Notes under the pieces: generated by a model
What the model was told of the DNA's origin: nothing
What the model saw: the letters and a program-made list of their open reading frames with translations, nothing else
Databases searched by the model: none
DNA from: Flavobacteriales bacterium UBA1993
GTDB taxonomy: Bacteria; Bacteroidota; Bacteroidia; Flavobacteriales_G; Salibacteraceae
DNA length: 64,000 nucleotides
Reading direction: 5' to 3'
NCBI GenBank assembly: GCA_002336485.1
Contig: DDCZ01000065.1
Coordinates: forward strand, 5,744 to 69,743
Part shown: positions 34,955 through 44,155 of the stretch, piece after piece
How the letters are laid out: each line of letters opens with the position of its first letter
Numbering within the stretch: position 1 is the first letter of the stretch
Made by a program: the position numbers and the translations under genes

Positions 34955-35110
34955 CTCAAAATGTAGCCGCTAAAGATATTATTGATTTCATAGCCCTTAC
35001 GTAATTTCCTAATCGATCATTTAATCCAGTAATTCAAAAGAGATAAATATCCTTGTACAGAAGTTTAAGCTTTTAGATTATTTCAAATCTCCACAACATA
35101 GAATTTGCAT

Positions 35111-36439
35111 ATGCAAAATAGTCTCCTTGAAATATGGGAGGTTGTGCTTGCGCCATTGTATCTGATTGTCGCCTATTCGACGGTACTGATGATACGCAAA
35201 TCGGATCGGCGCATATTTACGCTCGGTTTGAGCGCCAAAATGATTGGTCTTTTTGGTTTTGTGTTCGTTTACTTAGTCTACTACGGAGGAGGCGACACGG
35301 TATCCTATTACAAAGCTGCGCTTCCAATGCTAAACTTGTTCTACTCGGACTTTAGTGCTGGACTCTCTGTTTACATGCATGATTATAATCCTGCTGACTT
35401 CTCCTATTTCACACAGGAAACTGGATACCCACTTCGATACATCTTTGCGGATAGGGGAACGCTTATGGTGTCGAAAATTGTAATGCCTTTCTTAATATTT
35501 TCCTTTAAAAGTTATCTCCTTGCCTCAATACTCATCGCCACTGTATCATACTTGGCATCCTGGAAATTATTCGGACTTTTTCGAGTTCTGATAGTTGGAA
35601 ATTCGAAATTGGCCATGATCGCAGTGCTGTTTATTCCGAGCATATTATTTTGGGGCTCAGGTATATCCAAGGACACTATTTCCTATGCATCCATGTGCTA
35701 CTTTATTTATGGCATGTATTGGATCGTGATACGAAGACGATTCGCATTGGCAACAATTCTTTTATCGGTCCTTTCGTTGACTTTAATCATAGTTATTAAA
35801 CCCTATATTTTTCTGGTGTTGTTTCCTGGGGCCCTAGTCTGGATTTTTAATTCATCCATTCAATCTATTCGAAACAAGTTCATACGAATAAGTATGATCC
35901 CGTTCATTGTTGCATTATCACTAGGTGTTTTTGCAGTAACATTTTCGAGCATCTCAGCAACATTGGGCGACTATTCGACCGAGAAAATCATCAACAAGGC
36001 AGTCGTTACTCAGGAGGATTTTAAGCGGGAGTATTATGGCTCAAATTCATTTGATATCGGCACTATTGAACGAACACCTCTTGGGGTGATCTCGAAATTC
36101 CCTATTGCCACACTATACGGATTCTATGGCCCTTCGGTGCTCTCGATCAACAATATTGTGATGCTCTTTTCGGCCTTGGAAAACACATTTCTCTTGCTGC
36201 TGACATTCGGTGTTTTATTCAGAAACAACCCCTTAAAGTTGATGAATCGGATTATATCAGAACCATTCCTTGCATTCTGCTTAATGTTTTCGGTCTTCTT
36301 CGCTTTTGGCATTGGGCTAACGACACCAAACTACGGCGCATTGGTTCGCTTCAAAATCCCCCTTATTCCCTTTTTCACAATCCTGCTTCTGGTTCTCTAT
36401 ACAAAAGCGAAAATATTCAATCCGAAAAATGAAGAGTGA
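35111..36439 (+). CDS. Polytopic membrane protein, polymerase-like
   Basis: A 442-residue membrane protein with about ten to eleven helices. I chose ATG at 35111; a TTG lies two codons upstream. A periplasmic loop follows YYGGGDTVSYY (about residue 57), and the motif FIPSILFWGSGISKDTISY (about residue 175) begins the next helix. Similar G-S-G-x-x-K-D motifs occur in unassigned Bacteroidota membrane proteins and in EpsG/Wzy-like polymerases, so a role in polysaccharide chain assembly is plausible but unproven. It overlaps rdgB by 11 bp. A partial -7 element (TATCCTTG) lies near 35052. Confidence 0.5.
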   Translation: MQNSLLEIWEVVLAPLYLIVAYSTVLMIRKSDRRIFTLGLSAKMIGLFGFVFVYLVYYGGGDTVSYYKAALPMLNLFYSDFSAGLSVYMHDYNPADFSYFTQETGYPLRYIFADRGTLMVSKIVMPFLIFSFKSYLLASILIATVSYLASWKLFGLFRVLIVGNSKLAMIAVLFIPSILFWGSGISKDTISYASMCYFIYGMYWIVIRRRFALATILLSVLSLTLIIVIKPYIFLVLFPGALVWIFNSSIQSIRNKFIRISMIPFIVALSLGVFAVTFSSISATLGDYSTEKIINKAVVTQEDFKREYYGSNSFDIGTIERTPLGVISKFPIATLYGFYGPSVLSINNIVMLFSALENTFLLLLTFGVLFRNNPLKLMNRIISEPFLAFCLMFSVFFAFGIGLTTPNYGALVRFKIPLIPFFTILLLVLYTKAKIFNPKNEE

Positions 36440-37037
36440 CTCGTTGAAGGTCCTTGTGTTTGCGAGCGGCAATAAGCACAAACTTTCCGAAATTCAAGCA
36501 GCATTCGATGGTCAACTGCCCATTGTCTCTATGCGTGATCTTGGCTTCACAGGTGAGATTGACGAATATGGAACTACACTTACCGAAAACGCAAAAATCA
36601 AATCGACGTTTATCTATGAAACGTACAAGCGAAATGCCTTTGCGGATGACACCGGACTAGAAATTGAAGCCCTAAAAGGTGCTCCAGGAGTCTATTCAGC
36701 AAGATACGCGGGTTTGGATTGCAGTTTCGAAGACAACATGAACAAAGTCTTGCAGGAATTAGACGGAATCGAAAATAGAAAGGCCCAGTTTCGGACCATT
36801 ATGAACCTTTGGTGGGAGGGCGAAAACTATGCGTTTGAAGGAATCGTAAAGGGCGAAATCAGCTCTAGTCCCAAAGGAAAGGACGGTTTTGGTTACGATC
36901 CAATCTTCAGACCTGAAGGTCATACACGAACATTTGCCGAAATGACTGCGAACGAAAAAAACTCCATGAGTCACCGATCAAGGGCAATGAAAAAGCTTGT
37001 AGATTTTCTAACCGATCGGCTCCGATCAGCGCAGTGA
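36429..37037 (+). CDS. rdgB: XTP/dITP diphosphohydrolase (RdgB/HAM1)
   Basis: A 202-residue house-cleaning pyrophosphatase that hydrolyses XTP, dITP and ITP to monophosphates and so keeps deaminated purines out of nucleic acids. Visible motifs are FASGNKHKLSEI (about residue 11), FADDTGLEIEAL (about residue 71, metal site), GAPGVYSARYAG and the GKDGFGYDPIF loop (about residue 150), followed by SHRSRAM. Its ATG overlaps the upstream membrane-protein gene, so the two are translationally coupled; its last 12 bp overlap the convergent ddl. Confidence 0.97.
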   Translation: MKSDSLKVLVFASGNKHKLSEIQAAFDGQLPIVSMRDLGFTGEIDEYGTTLTENAKIKSTFIYETYKRNAFADDTGLEIEALKGAPGVYSARYAGLDCSFEDNMNKVLQELDGIENRKAQFRTIMNLWWEGENYAFEGIVKGEISSSPKGKDGFGYDPIFRPEGHTRTFAEMTANEKNSMSHRSRAMKKLVDFLTDRLRSAQ

Positions 37038-38000
37038 CTCTTTGACTGACATCTGAAAGAATTCACTTAAGGTGTACCCAGAATAAATTGCCTGTCTTGG
37101 AACTATACTCGCTTCACTTAAACCAGGCGTTGTATTTACCTCTATCAGGTAGATCCCATCTTCGCAAATCATATAGTCGACGCGAATCATACCCTTGCAG
37201 TGCAGCCATTCGTAAATATTCTCTGTAAGCTTTTCAACTTCGGAATAAACATCTTTTTCGATGCGTGCTGGGGTAATCTCTTCGGTTTGATGATGATTGT
37301 ATTTCGATTCAAAATCAAAAAATTCGTTTCCAGGTACAATTTCGGTCACACCTATTGATTTAGGAGATCCTTCAAGAGTTATGCAACCGCAAGAAACCTC
37401 CGTTCCAGACAAAAATGATTCTATAAGTGCGTCGACTCCTTCTTGCTGAGCGTGGCTAATTGCTTTTCGCATTTGTGTAACATCCTTGACCTTGGTTACA
37501 CCTATGCTTGACCCGCCGTCATTGGGCTTCACGAAACATGGCAATCCAACTCGTTCCACAATTTTGTCCACATCCACATCATGGCCTATACGCGCAATGT
37601 AGGAATCGGCCACTAGCACGCCAGAGGCTTGTAGGTATCGATTACATGCTGCTTTATCAAAGGTGATGGCCGAAGCCAAAACACCGCAATTATTATATGG
37701 AATTCCTAGAGCGTCAAAATAGCCTTGAATCTTTCCGTCTTCGCCGGGTGTTCCATGTATTGCACAGAATACGGCATCAAAAGATATCTTACCAGAATCT
37801 GTGGGTATAGAGAAGTCGTTTTTATCCACTTCAATCATCCCCGAGTTGGTTTGGCATTTCCAAGATTTGCGATCGATGTCTACCAAGAAACACTCGAATT
37901 CTGGACTTGATAGGTGTTCTCGCACAACATTGGCGCTCCTTTCAGAAATTACGCGCTCGCCTGAAAAGCCGCCGAAAATTATGGCAATGTTTTTTTTCAT
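37026..38000 (-). CDS. ddl: D-alanine-D-alanine ligase
   Basis: A 324-residue ATP-grasp enzyme that makes D-Ala-D-Ala for peptidoglycan. Motifs are IIFGGFSGERVISERSA (N-terminal), HGTPGEDGKIQGYFDALGIPY (about residue 85), FVKPNDGGSSIGVTKV (about residue 160) and IEVNTTPGLSEASIVPRQA (about residue 288). The Tyr/Phe position before SIGV is consistent with a normal D-Ala-D-Ala enzyme, though I cannot exclude other D-Ala-X ligases. An inverted repeat carrying a -7 element lies just upstream. Confidence 0.95.
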   Translation of the reverse strand: MKKNIAIIFGGFSGERVISERSANVVREHLSSPEFECFLVDIDRKSWKCQTNSGMIEVDKNDFSIPTDSGKISFDAVFCAIHGTPGEDGKIQGYFDALGIPYNNCGVLASAITFDKAACNRYLQASGVLVADSYIARIGHDVDVDKIVERVGLPCFVKPNDGGSSIGVTKVKDVTQMRKAISHAQQEGVDALIESFLSGTEVSCGCITLEGSPKSIGVTEIVPGNEFFDFESKYNHHQTEEITPARIEKDVYSEVEKLTENIYEWLHCKGMIRVDYMICEDGIYLIEVNTTPGLSEASIVPRQAIYSGYTLSEFFQMSVKESLR

Positions 38001-38003
38001 TTT

Positions 38004-38030
38004 CTCTCTATCTCAATCAAAAATAGAGAG
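38004..38030 (-). promoter_or_regulatory. ddl promoter element inside an inverted repeat
   Basis: CTCTCTAT (38004-38011) and ATAGAGAG (38023-38030) form a perfect 8-bp inverted repeat with an 11-base spacer. A full -7 match, TATTTTTG on the minus strand (38018-38025), overlaps its right arm, 18 bp before the ddl ATG. It could be an operator over the promoter or a leader hairpin. Confidence 0.4.
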
Positions 38031-38083
38031 ACTACAAATCGATAAGTACAAGAAGGGTTTGGCTTATTAACAGCCGAGTACTA

Positions 38084-39010
38084 CTAAACCTCTTTCATCA
38101 CAATCGAGAGCCCTTCTTGAAGGCCAGTTGAAGGCTTATAACCAGTATGAGTTAACAGTTTCTCGCTGCTACCGTACCTTCTACCCACCTCGTAGTCGTA
38201 GCGCTTTTTCGGGGCTTCAATGTGATGAATTTCCGATTTCGAATTAAGTAGACGAATAATTTCTTTCGCCAACTCTTCGATGGTCGCTTCCTTTTCATTC
38301 GCAATGTTGAATATTTCAAAACCCTGTACGTTTTTGGCCAAATTAATCGTGCAATTAATGGCATCTTCAACATATGTAAAGTCACGTGTCTGCTCACCCG
38401 TACCATAAACAGTAAGCGGCTCGCCCTTCATCGCCTGCTCTATAAATCGAGGAATAACCATTCGGTTATCTTGTCTTAAACCGTAGATATTAAAGAATCG
38501 AAGTGCGATCGAGTTGATCCCTTTTTCTTCAAATAAAGAAGCGAGATAAATCTCGTTGTATCTTTTGGCCATTGCATAGCTCGTGTGTGGATCAACCAAT
38601 ATTTCTTCGTTTACACTTTGTTCAAGTGCAAGATGTCCGTAAACACCACTTGTGGATGCGTATATCAATTTCTCTATGCCATTTATGGCACACGCATGGG
38701 CAACACTTTGCATTCCATTTACCTCAGTTTCCATAGTCTCAATCGGGTTGTCGGCCACGATATCTACTCCCAAAATGGCAGCAAAATGAAAAATCACGTC
38801 AGCACCTTTAGCAAGCTCGGCAACTTTTGCGCTGTCACACACATCCACTTGATGAAACTCAACTTTGGAAAAAACATCTTGTGGAATTTTATTTCCTCTC
38901 AGCAGCGTATCAATGATTACCACCTCATTTCCTAATTCAACAAGTTTACTTGTCAAGTGTGATCCAATAAAACCTGCACCACCTGTAATTAGAATACGCT
39001 GATTTGTCAT
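38084..39010 (-). CDS. NAD-dependent sugar epimerase/dehydratase
   Basis: A 308-residue extended SDR protein from the ATG at 39008-39010; the open frame extends six codons upstream, but MTNQRILITGGAGFIGSHL is the usual start. The NAD loop is GGAGFIGSH, the catalytic Ser is in YASTSGVYG (about residue 118) and YxxxK is YAMAK (about residue 146). GTGEQTRDFTYVEDA (about residue 212) is typical of UDP-glucuronate/UDP-galactose epimerases and dTDP-sugar enzymes. The substrate is a nucleotide sugar, not otherwise fixed. It likely serves glycan synthesis, like galE. Confidence 0.85.
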   Translation of the reverse strand: MTNQRILITGGAGFIGSHLTSKLVELGNEVVIIDTLLRGNKIPQDVFSKVEFHQVDVCDSAKVAELAKGADVIFHFAAILGVDIVADNPIETMETEVNGMQSVAHACAINGIEKLIYASTSGVYGHLALEQSVNEEILVDPHTSYAMAKRYNEIYLASLFEEKGINSIALRFFNIYGLRQDNRMVIPRFIEQAMKGEPLTVYGTGEQTRDFTYVEDAINCTINLAKNVQGFEIFNIANEKEATIEELAKEIIRLLNSKSEIHHIEAPKKRYDYEVGRRYGSSEKLLTHTGYKPSTGLQEGLSIVMKEV

Positions 39011-39087
39011 AAGTACCTTTTCGCGCAAATGTTGTAATAATTGATCAATATCCTATGCGTCAAAAGAGGAGCGTGTCCTCAACAATT

Positions 39088-39095
39088 TATCTTTG
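39088..39095 (+). promoter_or_regulatory. Putative -7 element abutting the PASTA gene start
   Basis: TATCTTTG, a full TAnnTTTG match, ends only five bases before the ATG at 39101, so transcription from it would give a leaderless or nearly leaderless mRNA. Confidence 0.35.
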
Positions 39096-39100
39096 TGTCA

Positions 39101-39913
39101 ATGTTGAAGTTTATTTTCTCCCGAACCTTCGTAATTAATGTGTTGCTTGCAGGTGTCTTTGTGATCTTATGCTTGGTGGGCGCATACTACTTCCTGAACT
39201 CCTATGCAAAAACAGGTGAGGCTGTGAGTGTCCCTGATCTAGCTGGTTACGACCTAATTGAAGCCGAGGCATTTTTAAAGGAAGCGGAGCTCGATATAGA
39301 GATTATTGATTCGATTTTCACTCTTGGTAAGCGCGGAGGAGAAGTTGTCGACCAAGACCCTAGACCATCGTCTCTGGTGAAGAAAAACAGAAAAATATAT
39401 CTGACAATTTCACGTTATGAAACTCCAAAAGTGAGTATACCCAACGTTTTGAATCAGACAAGTGCAATTGCAATAAGCAAATTGACCCGCCGTGGGTTTG
39501 AAATTGGGGAACTTATTTCGAAGGCTGACCCATGCGAAGGCTGTGCAATAGGGCTCCAGCTAAATGGAGAAACCGTTGAAGTTGAAAGTAAACTGCCGCA
39601 AGGAAGTAAAATTGACATTGTGATTGGTGAGGTGAATGCAGGTAGCGTTACACCCGTGCCTGAACTCTATGGTCTTTCATTCGACGAGGCTACCGCATTG
39701 TTGCATATGAAAGGGTTAAACAGAGCCGGATTTTCAATCGAACTTGCTGAAAATGAAGGAGACTCTCTTGCGTCAAGAGTGTTTTGGCAATCTGAAAAAC
39801 CAGGAGAACTGATAAAAACTGGATCGCCAATCATTATTAATTTGTCGACGGATATTACGAAAGTTCCACCGTCAAATATTGACTCTGTTAGAGCATCATT
39901 GAAGGGTTCATGA
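39101..39913 (+). CDS. PASTA-domain membrane protein
   Basis: A 270-residue protein from the ATG at 39101; upstream codons in the same frame lack family features. A short cytoplasmic tail and one transmembrane helix (about residues 10-32) precede three PASTA repeats: VPDLAGYDLIEAEAFLKEAEL (about residue 44), IPNVLNQTSAIAISKLTRRGF (about residue 114) and VPELYGLSFDEATALLHMKGL (about residue 186). PASTA domains bind peptidoglycan or muropeptides; with no kinase or transpeptidase domain this is probably a periplasmic wall-binding or morphogenesis protein. It overlaps the next gene by 4 bp (ATGA). Confidence 0.87.
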   Translation: MLKFIFSRTFVINVLLAGVFVILCLVGAYYFLNSYAKTGEAVSVPDLAGYDLIEAEAFLKEAELDIEIIDSIFTLGKRGGEVVDQDPRPSSLVKKNRKIYLTISRYETPKVSIPNVLNQTSAIAISKLTRRGFEIGELISKADPCEGCAIGLQLNGETVEVESKLPQGSKIDIVIGEVNAGSVTPVPELYGLSFDEATALLHMKGLNRAGFSIELAENEGDSLASRVFWQSEKPGELIKTGSPIIINLSTDITKVPPSNIDSVRASLKGS

Positions 39914-42105
39914 GGTATATAATCATCATATTGACCCTAACCGCTTTGACAACCATTTTTGGAGAAGCCCATGCTCAGGAAGGGTTATACCCATTGATGT
40001 ACAATGAGGTGCTGCGATCAAATTCGGCAGAACCACAAACGGCACATCGATCTATTACTCGTAATCCATTTGTGTATGACATAGACACAATTGGTCTTCC
40101 ATTTTTTGATGATTTCACACAAAATCGAATCAAAGTATATGACGCCGAGAAGGATGAAGATCGAATCACGTTAAAGGTGCTTTTCGGATTTGAGGTCAAC
40201 GACCAACACCCAGTTACCATAGATCTAGTATTCGAAGAAACGTATTCAGTAACAAAGCCGATCAGCGGCGCCCTTCAATATGATGTGAATCCAACATTAT
40301 ATGTCACATATTACGATTCGGCTGGCGAACCAATTGGTCAGGACACGGGATGGACTACCGTGATTACTGAATTTGATCAAAGTACTGGACTGGTCACCTA
40401 TGACACAATTGCCGCGGAAACCACCTTGGTAAATACGTTTGACACCCTGTATGTAGTTGATGATGATCCATCACTCTGGGTCACCCCGGCCAATGAAGCA
40501 AATAGAGGTGGTGCATTTGTAAATAACTCTTTTTCGCAAAACACAATTACCTACGGTGTTGCAAGCTTCGATGGCACTGACGCGTTGGGCGTTCCATATG
40601 ATATTACTTCCTCAACTTCGCAAGGCCCAGCAGACACGCTAGAGTCTAAACCTTTGCTTTTAAACTCAGAGATGGAAGATGTTTTTCTTACGTTCTTTTA
40701 TCAAGCGGGAGGCTTTGGAAATGAACCCGAGGAAGAGGACACCTTGATGGTCGAATTTTTCAATGTTGAGACCGAACAATGGACGCATGTATGGAGCCGC
40801 TCAGGTGAATTAGATGAACCCGATGCTTGGAGTAATCAGGTTTGGTTGCGAGTTGACGGAGCGGACTACCTTCAACCTGGATTTAAATTTCGATTTAGAA
40901 ATTACGCCACACTAAGCGCTCAGATGGATTTATGGAACATAGACTATGTGCGCCTGCATGATGGACGAGACAGCACCTTAGCTGACACCATTTCGGATGT
41001 CGCCTTTGTCGAGCCAACGTCTTCCTATACTGGAATATATACAAGCGTGCCTTGGAAACATTATCTAGAGGACTATGCATCCTTGCAAGGAGCTGATGTA
41101 ACCCAAACGCTACACAATCTCCATTTCGAAGAAACATATGTCCTTAGTCAGAATTTTGAAACCGTTGACGCAATAGGTCAAGTAGTGCATTCTTACACCA
41201 CACTTGATCCAAACCTACCTGCCGAAACGGTCAAAACTCGAAGCTTTGGACTGCCAAGTGAACAGATATTCCCTGATAATGGTGATGATTTCGCCTTGTT
41301 TGAAACAATGTCTTGGTTTAAAATTCAGGGTGGCAACGACGAGTTGATTAACGATACGGTAACTGCGACGCAGGGCTTTTACAACTACTATTCGTACGAT
41401 GACGGAACAGCGGAGCAAGCCTACGCACTGACTGGCGCTGGACTTCAACTGGCCTATGGATTCACAGCACCGGTTGGAGATTCGATTCGTGGAATTCATT
41501 TCAATTTTCCACAAGTACTGGAAGACAATGCCGAGGAGCTTTCCTTTGAAATAATGGTTTGGGAGGACACCGGGTCAAACCCAATTTACGTTTCGAGCTT
41601 CACAAGTGAGCCCCGATATTCGAACGGTAATGACTTCGTTCGATATAACTTGGAAGAGGCAGTGTATGTGGAAGGTGACTATCTTATTGGCTTCCGACAG
41701 ATTGAACCGGAAAAAATCTATATCGGCTTTGACGTGAATACCGAGTCAAGCGATCGGATTTATTACAAAAGTGGCAATCGATGGTTCGGTTCATCCTTTC
41801 TGGGATCGTTGCTGATTCGACCAGACTTTGGCGAGGACCCAACACTATCCGTTTCCGAGAAAACTAAGGAGCAACTAAACCTGAAAATATATCCTAATCC
41901 CTCCGACGGAATAATCCAATTCGAGGCTTCCAGTCCAGCAGAAATCAGCATTTACAATTTACAAGGTGCAACTATATGGTCTGGACGAATAACTGGAAGT
42001 GAGAGATTAGACCTAAGCAACCAAGCCGCGGGCATTTACCTGATTCGCGCAATTGATGAGCGCAATGGCGCGCTTAAGACCCAAAAACTAGTCTTAACGG
42101 ACTAA
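39910..42105 (+). CDS. Secreted protein with T9SS type A sorting domain
   Basis: A 731-residue exported protein with signal peptide residues 1-22 (ending GEAHAQ). The middle is beta-rich with many aromatic-acidic strands (a jellyroll-like WLRVDGADYLQPGFKFRFRNY near residue 310 and a repeat-like YYSYDDGTAEQAYAL near residue 495), and I assign no enzyme motif. The last 75 residues (IYPNPSDGIIQFEAS onward, ending KLVLTD) form a type A T9SS sorting domain. It is placed between the PASTA gene (4-bp ATGA overlap) and the pseudouridine synthase (5 bp downstream), so the three genes form one operon. Confidence 0.85.
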   Translation: MRYIIIILTLTALTTIFGEAHAQEGLYPLMYNEVLRSNSAEPQTAHRSITRNPFVYDIDTIGLPFFDDFTQNRIKVYDAEKDEDRITLKVLFGFEVNDQHPVTIDLVFEETYSVTKPISGALQYDVNPTLYVTYYDSAGEPIGQDTGWTTVITEFDQSTGLVTYDTIAAETTLVNTFDTLYVVDDDPSLWVTPANEANRGGAFVNNSFSQNTITYGVASFDGTDALGVPYDITSSTSQGPADTLESKPLLLNSEMEDVFLTFFYQAGGFGNEPEEEDTLMVEFFNVETEQWTHVWSRSGELDEPDAWSNQVWLRVDGADYLQPGFKFRFRNYATLSAQMDLWNIDYVRLHDGRDSTLADTISDVAFVEPTSSYTGIYTSVPWKHYLEDYASLQGADVTQTLHNLHFEETYVLSQNFETVDAIGQVVHSYTTLDPNLPAETVKTRSFGLPSEQIFPDNGDDFALFETMSWFKIQGGNDELINDTVTATQGFYNYYSYDDGTAEQAYALTGAGLQLAYGFTAPVGDSIRGIHFNFPQVLEDNAEELSFEIMVWEDTGSNPIYVSSFTSEPRYSNGNDFVRYNLEEAVYVEGDYLIGFRQIEPEKIYIGFDVNTESSDRIYYKSGNRWFGSSFLGSLLIRPDFGEDPTLSVSEKTKEQLNLKIYPNPSDGIIQFEASSPAEISIYNLQGATIWSGRITGSERLDLSNQAAGIYLIRAIDERNGALKTQKLVLTD

Positions 42106-42110
42106 GATTC

Positions 42111-43157
42111 ATGACAGACTCAATAACGAATTCCGACGACGATCAAGATGATCAGTTCGAGCACCACAGTGTTGTTGCAGATCCGGGTCAGGCCGTACTA
42201 AGAATTGATAAATTCTTATTTGATCGATTGCCCGATACCTCTCGAAGCAAGATAGCGATAGCGGCAAAAAATGGCAGCATCATCGTTAATGGCGAAAAGG
42301 TCAAGTCGAATTATAAGGTAAAGCCACACGATAAAATCTCGATTGTACTGCCCTATCCTAAGCGAGAATTCAAACTGATTCCAGAAAACATTCCGCTAAA
42401 CATTGTGTACGAAGATGACGCCGTTATGGTCATCAACAAACCAGCAAATTTTGTTGTGCACCCAGGCCACGGCAATTTCGCTGGCACGTTGGTTCACGCG
42501 CTTGTTTATCATTTTGAAAACTTGCCGAAGAACAAAACAAATGAAAACTCGTTTCCCGGCTTGGTGCATCGAATTGATAAGGACACCACAGGTTTGCTCC
42601 TTATTGCCAAAACGGACGACGCGCTTTCGAAGATGGCCGCTCACTTCTTCAATCGAACCATTGACAGGCATTATCTAGCCATCGTTTGGGGCGATGTGGA
42701 AGAAAATAACGGCACCATTGAAGGACATATCGGAAGGTCTATAAATGACAGAAAACGGATGGCTGTATTTCCGGATGGATCACATGGAAAGCACGCTATC
42801 ACGCATTATGAAGTACTGGAACGGTTAGGATACGTAACCCTGATTCGTTGTAAACTTGACACGGGTCGAACACACCAGATTAGGGTGCATATGGCTCATA
42901 TCGGTCATCCCATATTCGGTGATCCGAGATATGGTGGAAACAGAATTGTAAAGGGAACTACTTTTTCGAAATACCGCCAATTTATCGACAACTGTTTCGC
43001 TATTCTTCCAAGGCAAGCGCTGCATGCAAAAACACTCGGATTTGAGCATCCAGTTACCGGTGAGATTGTAAAGTTTGAAAGTGAACTTCCAGAGGATATG
43101 GAATTAGTTTTGGAGAAATGGAGAACGTATACTAAGTATACAAGCATAGAGCCTTAG
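42111..43157 (+). CDS. rluD: RluA/RluD-family 23S rRNA pseudouridine synthase
   Basis: A 348-residue enzyme that isomerises specific uridines in RNA to pseudouridine. An N-terminal S4 RNA-binding domain (about residues 28-85, with KIAIAAKNGSIIVNGEKV) precedes the catalytic domain. The catalytic Asp is in GLVHRIDKDTTGLLLIAK (about residue 150), and RTHQIRVHMAHIGHPIFGD (about residue 250) is the second signature. The S4 plus core layout and length fit RluD, which acts on helix 69, the same rRNA element that RlmH methylates. The RluD specificity is inferred. The stop overlaps the convergent PorP gene in a TTAG at 43154-43157. Confidence 0.9.
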   Translation: MTDSITNSDDDQDDQFEHHSVVADPGQAVLRIDKFLFDRLPDTSRSKIAIAAKNGSIIVNGEKVKSNYKVKPHDKISIVLPYPKREFKLIPENIPLNIVYEDDAVMVINKPANFVVHPGHGNFAGTLVHALVYHFENLPKNKTNENSFPGLVHRIDKDTTGLLLIAKTDDALSKMAAHFFNRTIDRHYLAIVWGDVEENNGTIEGHIGRSINDRKRMAVFPDGSHGKHAITHYEVLERLGYVTLIRCKLDTGRTHQIRVHMAHIGHPIFGDPRYGGNRIVKGTTFSKYRQFIDNCFAILPRQALHAKTLGFEHPVTGEIVKFESELPEDMELVLEKWRTYTKYTSIEP

Positions 43158-44155
43158 AATTTTGCGCACGGAATGAGAAACTTACTCCTCCTTCTCTTTC
43201 GTTTCTTCTTCTCGCTGGCTATCTCCCATTTAAGAGAAATTTCATGTGACCCACCGGAGTCGGTAATCAACTTGGAAATGGTTAAATCGTAAGAATATCC
43301 AAAAGCCAAATCCTTGTATTGAAATCCAATTAATGCTGCAATGGCATCGTGATTTGGCTGGGCATATGTGTTGTTCTTAAAGAGAGGCAGCCCTCGATAA
43401 TAGAATCCCGCAGTGATGATCTTATATCGATAATACGCCCCAATATCGACTTGATCCCACTTTCCTTGAGCCTTATAATGAGCCACAGCCGTTACGCTCG
43501 AAATCTGCTGCTTTTTAACGTTTTGACTAATCACGAAATTGTACCCACCGTGCATAGAGAACCTCATCGGCAACCGGGCTTCGCCTTCTATCAAGCTTTG
43601 ATTAGGCCGATTCAAATGATGAAATGCCATGCCTGCCCACCAATTTTTCATGTAACCTACGAGCCCAGTGCCGAGATCGGGATAGCGTACAGGCTCTGCC
43701 GAGAATGACTGATTTGAGTTCGACACTGGATTATCGTAAATGAGTTGATCACCAAAAACCAAGTCAGTCTGATCTACGTTCCGAAATGTGTACGAAAAGT
43801 AGACTCCAGGCTTTAGTGCAAGCTTCCGACTCACACGAAGCGTATATGAATAGTGCAATGCAATATTGGAAGATCGAAGCGCGGCGGTCCCAGCCCGATC
43901 TTGTTGAAGAGCCACTGCAAATCCACTATTGAGGGCATCAAGGTTATAATCAAATGCAGCTGCATAAGAGATAAACTTACCGGGCATTGCCGGCCATTGA
44001 TTTCGATAGTTGATTGTGGCCCTCGCTTGAGTTGTGTTCCCCGCGAACCCATGATTCAGGTAAATTGGCGCCGCATAAAACTGTGTGAATTGAGGGTCTT
44101 GAGCCATCGAATTCAAAGCGCATAGAATGATCAATATGTTCGCAATCCACCTCAC
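43154..44155 (-). CDS. PorP/SprF-family type IX secretion outer-membrane protein
   Basis: A 333-residue protein. The signal peptide ends NSMAQ (about residue 18) and is followed at once by DPQFTQFYAAPIYLNHGFAG, the family signature. The rest is a predicted outer-membrane beta-barrel with repeated aromatic strands (FAVALQQDRAGT, PDLGTGLVGYMKNWWAGMAFHHLNRP). PorP/SprF proteins serve T9SS secretion and surface attachment, often paired with a large PKD or adhesin gene as here. It is the last gene of a three-gene operon and its ATG overlaps the PD40 gene's stop by 4 bp (ATGA). The C-terminus is basic and not typical of a barrel end. Confidence 0.92.
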   Translation of the reverse strand: MRWIANILIILCALNSMAQDPQFTQFYAAPIYLNHGFAGNTTQARATINYRNQWPAMPGKFISYAAAFDYNLDALNSGFAVALQQDRAGTAALRSSNIALHYSYTLRVSRKLALKPGVYFSYTFRNVDQTDLVFGDQLIYDNPVSNSNQSFSAEPVRYPDLGTGLVGYMKNWWAGMAFHHLNRPNQSLIEGEARLPMRFSMHGGYNFVISQNVKKQQISSVTAVAHYKAQGKWDQVDIGAYYRYKIITAGFYYRGLPLFKNNTYAQPNHDAIAALIGFQYKDLAFGYSYDLTISKLITDSGGSHEISLKWEIASEKKKRKRRRSKFLIPCAKF

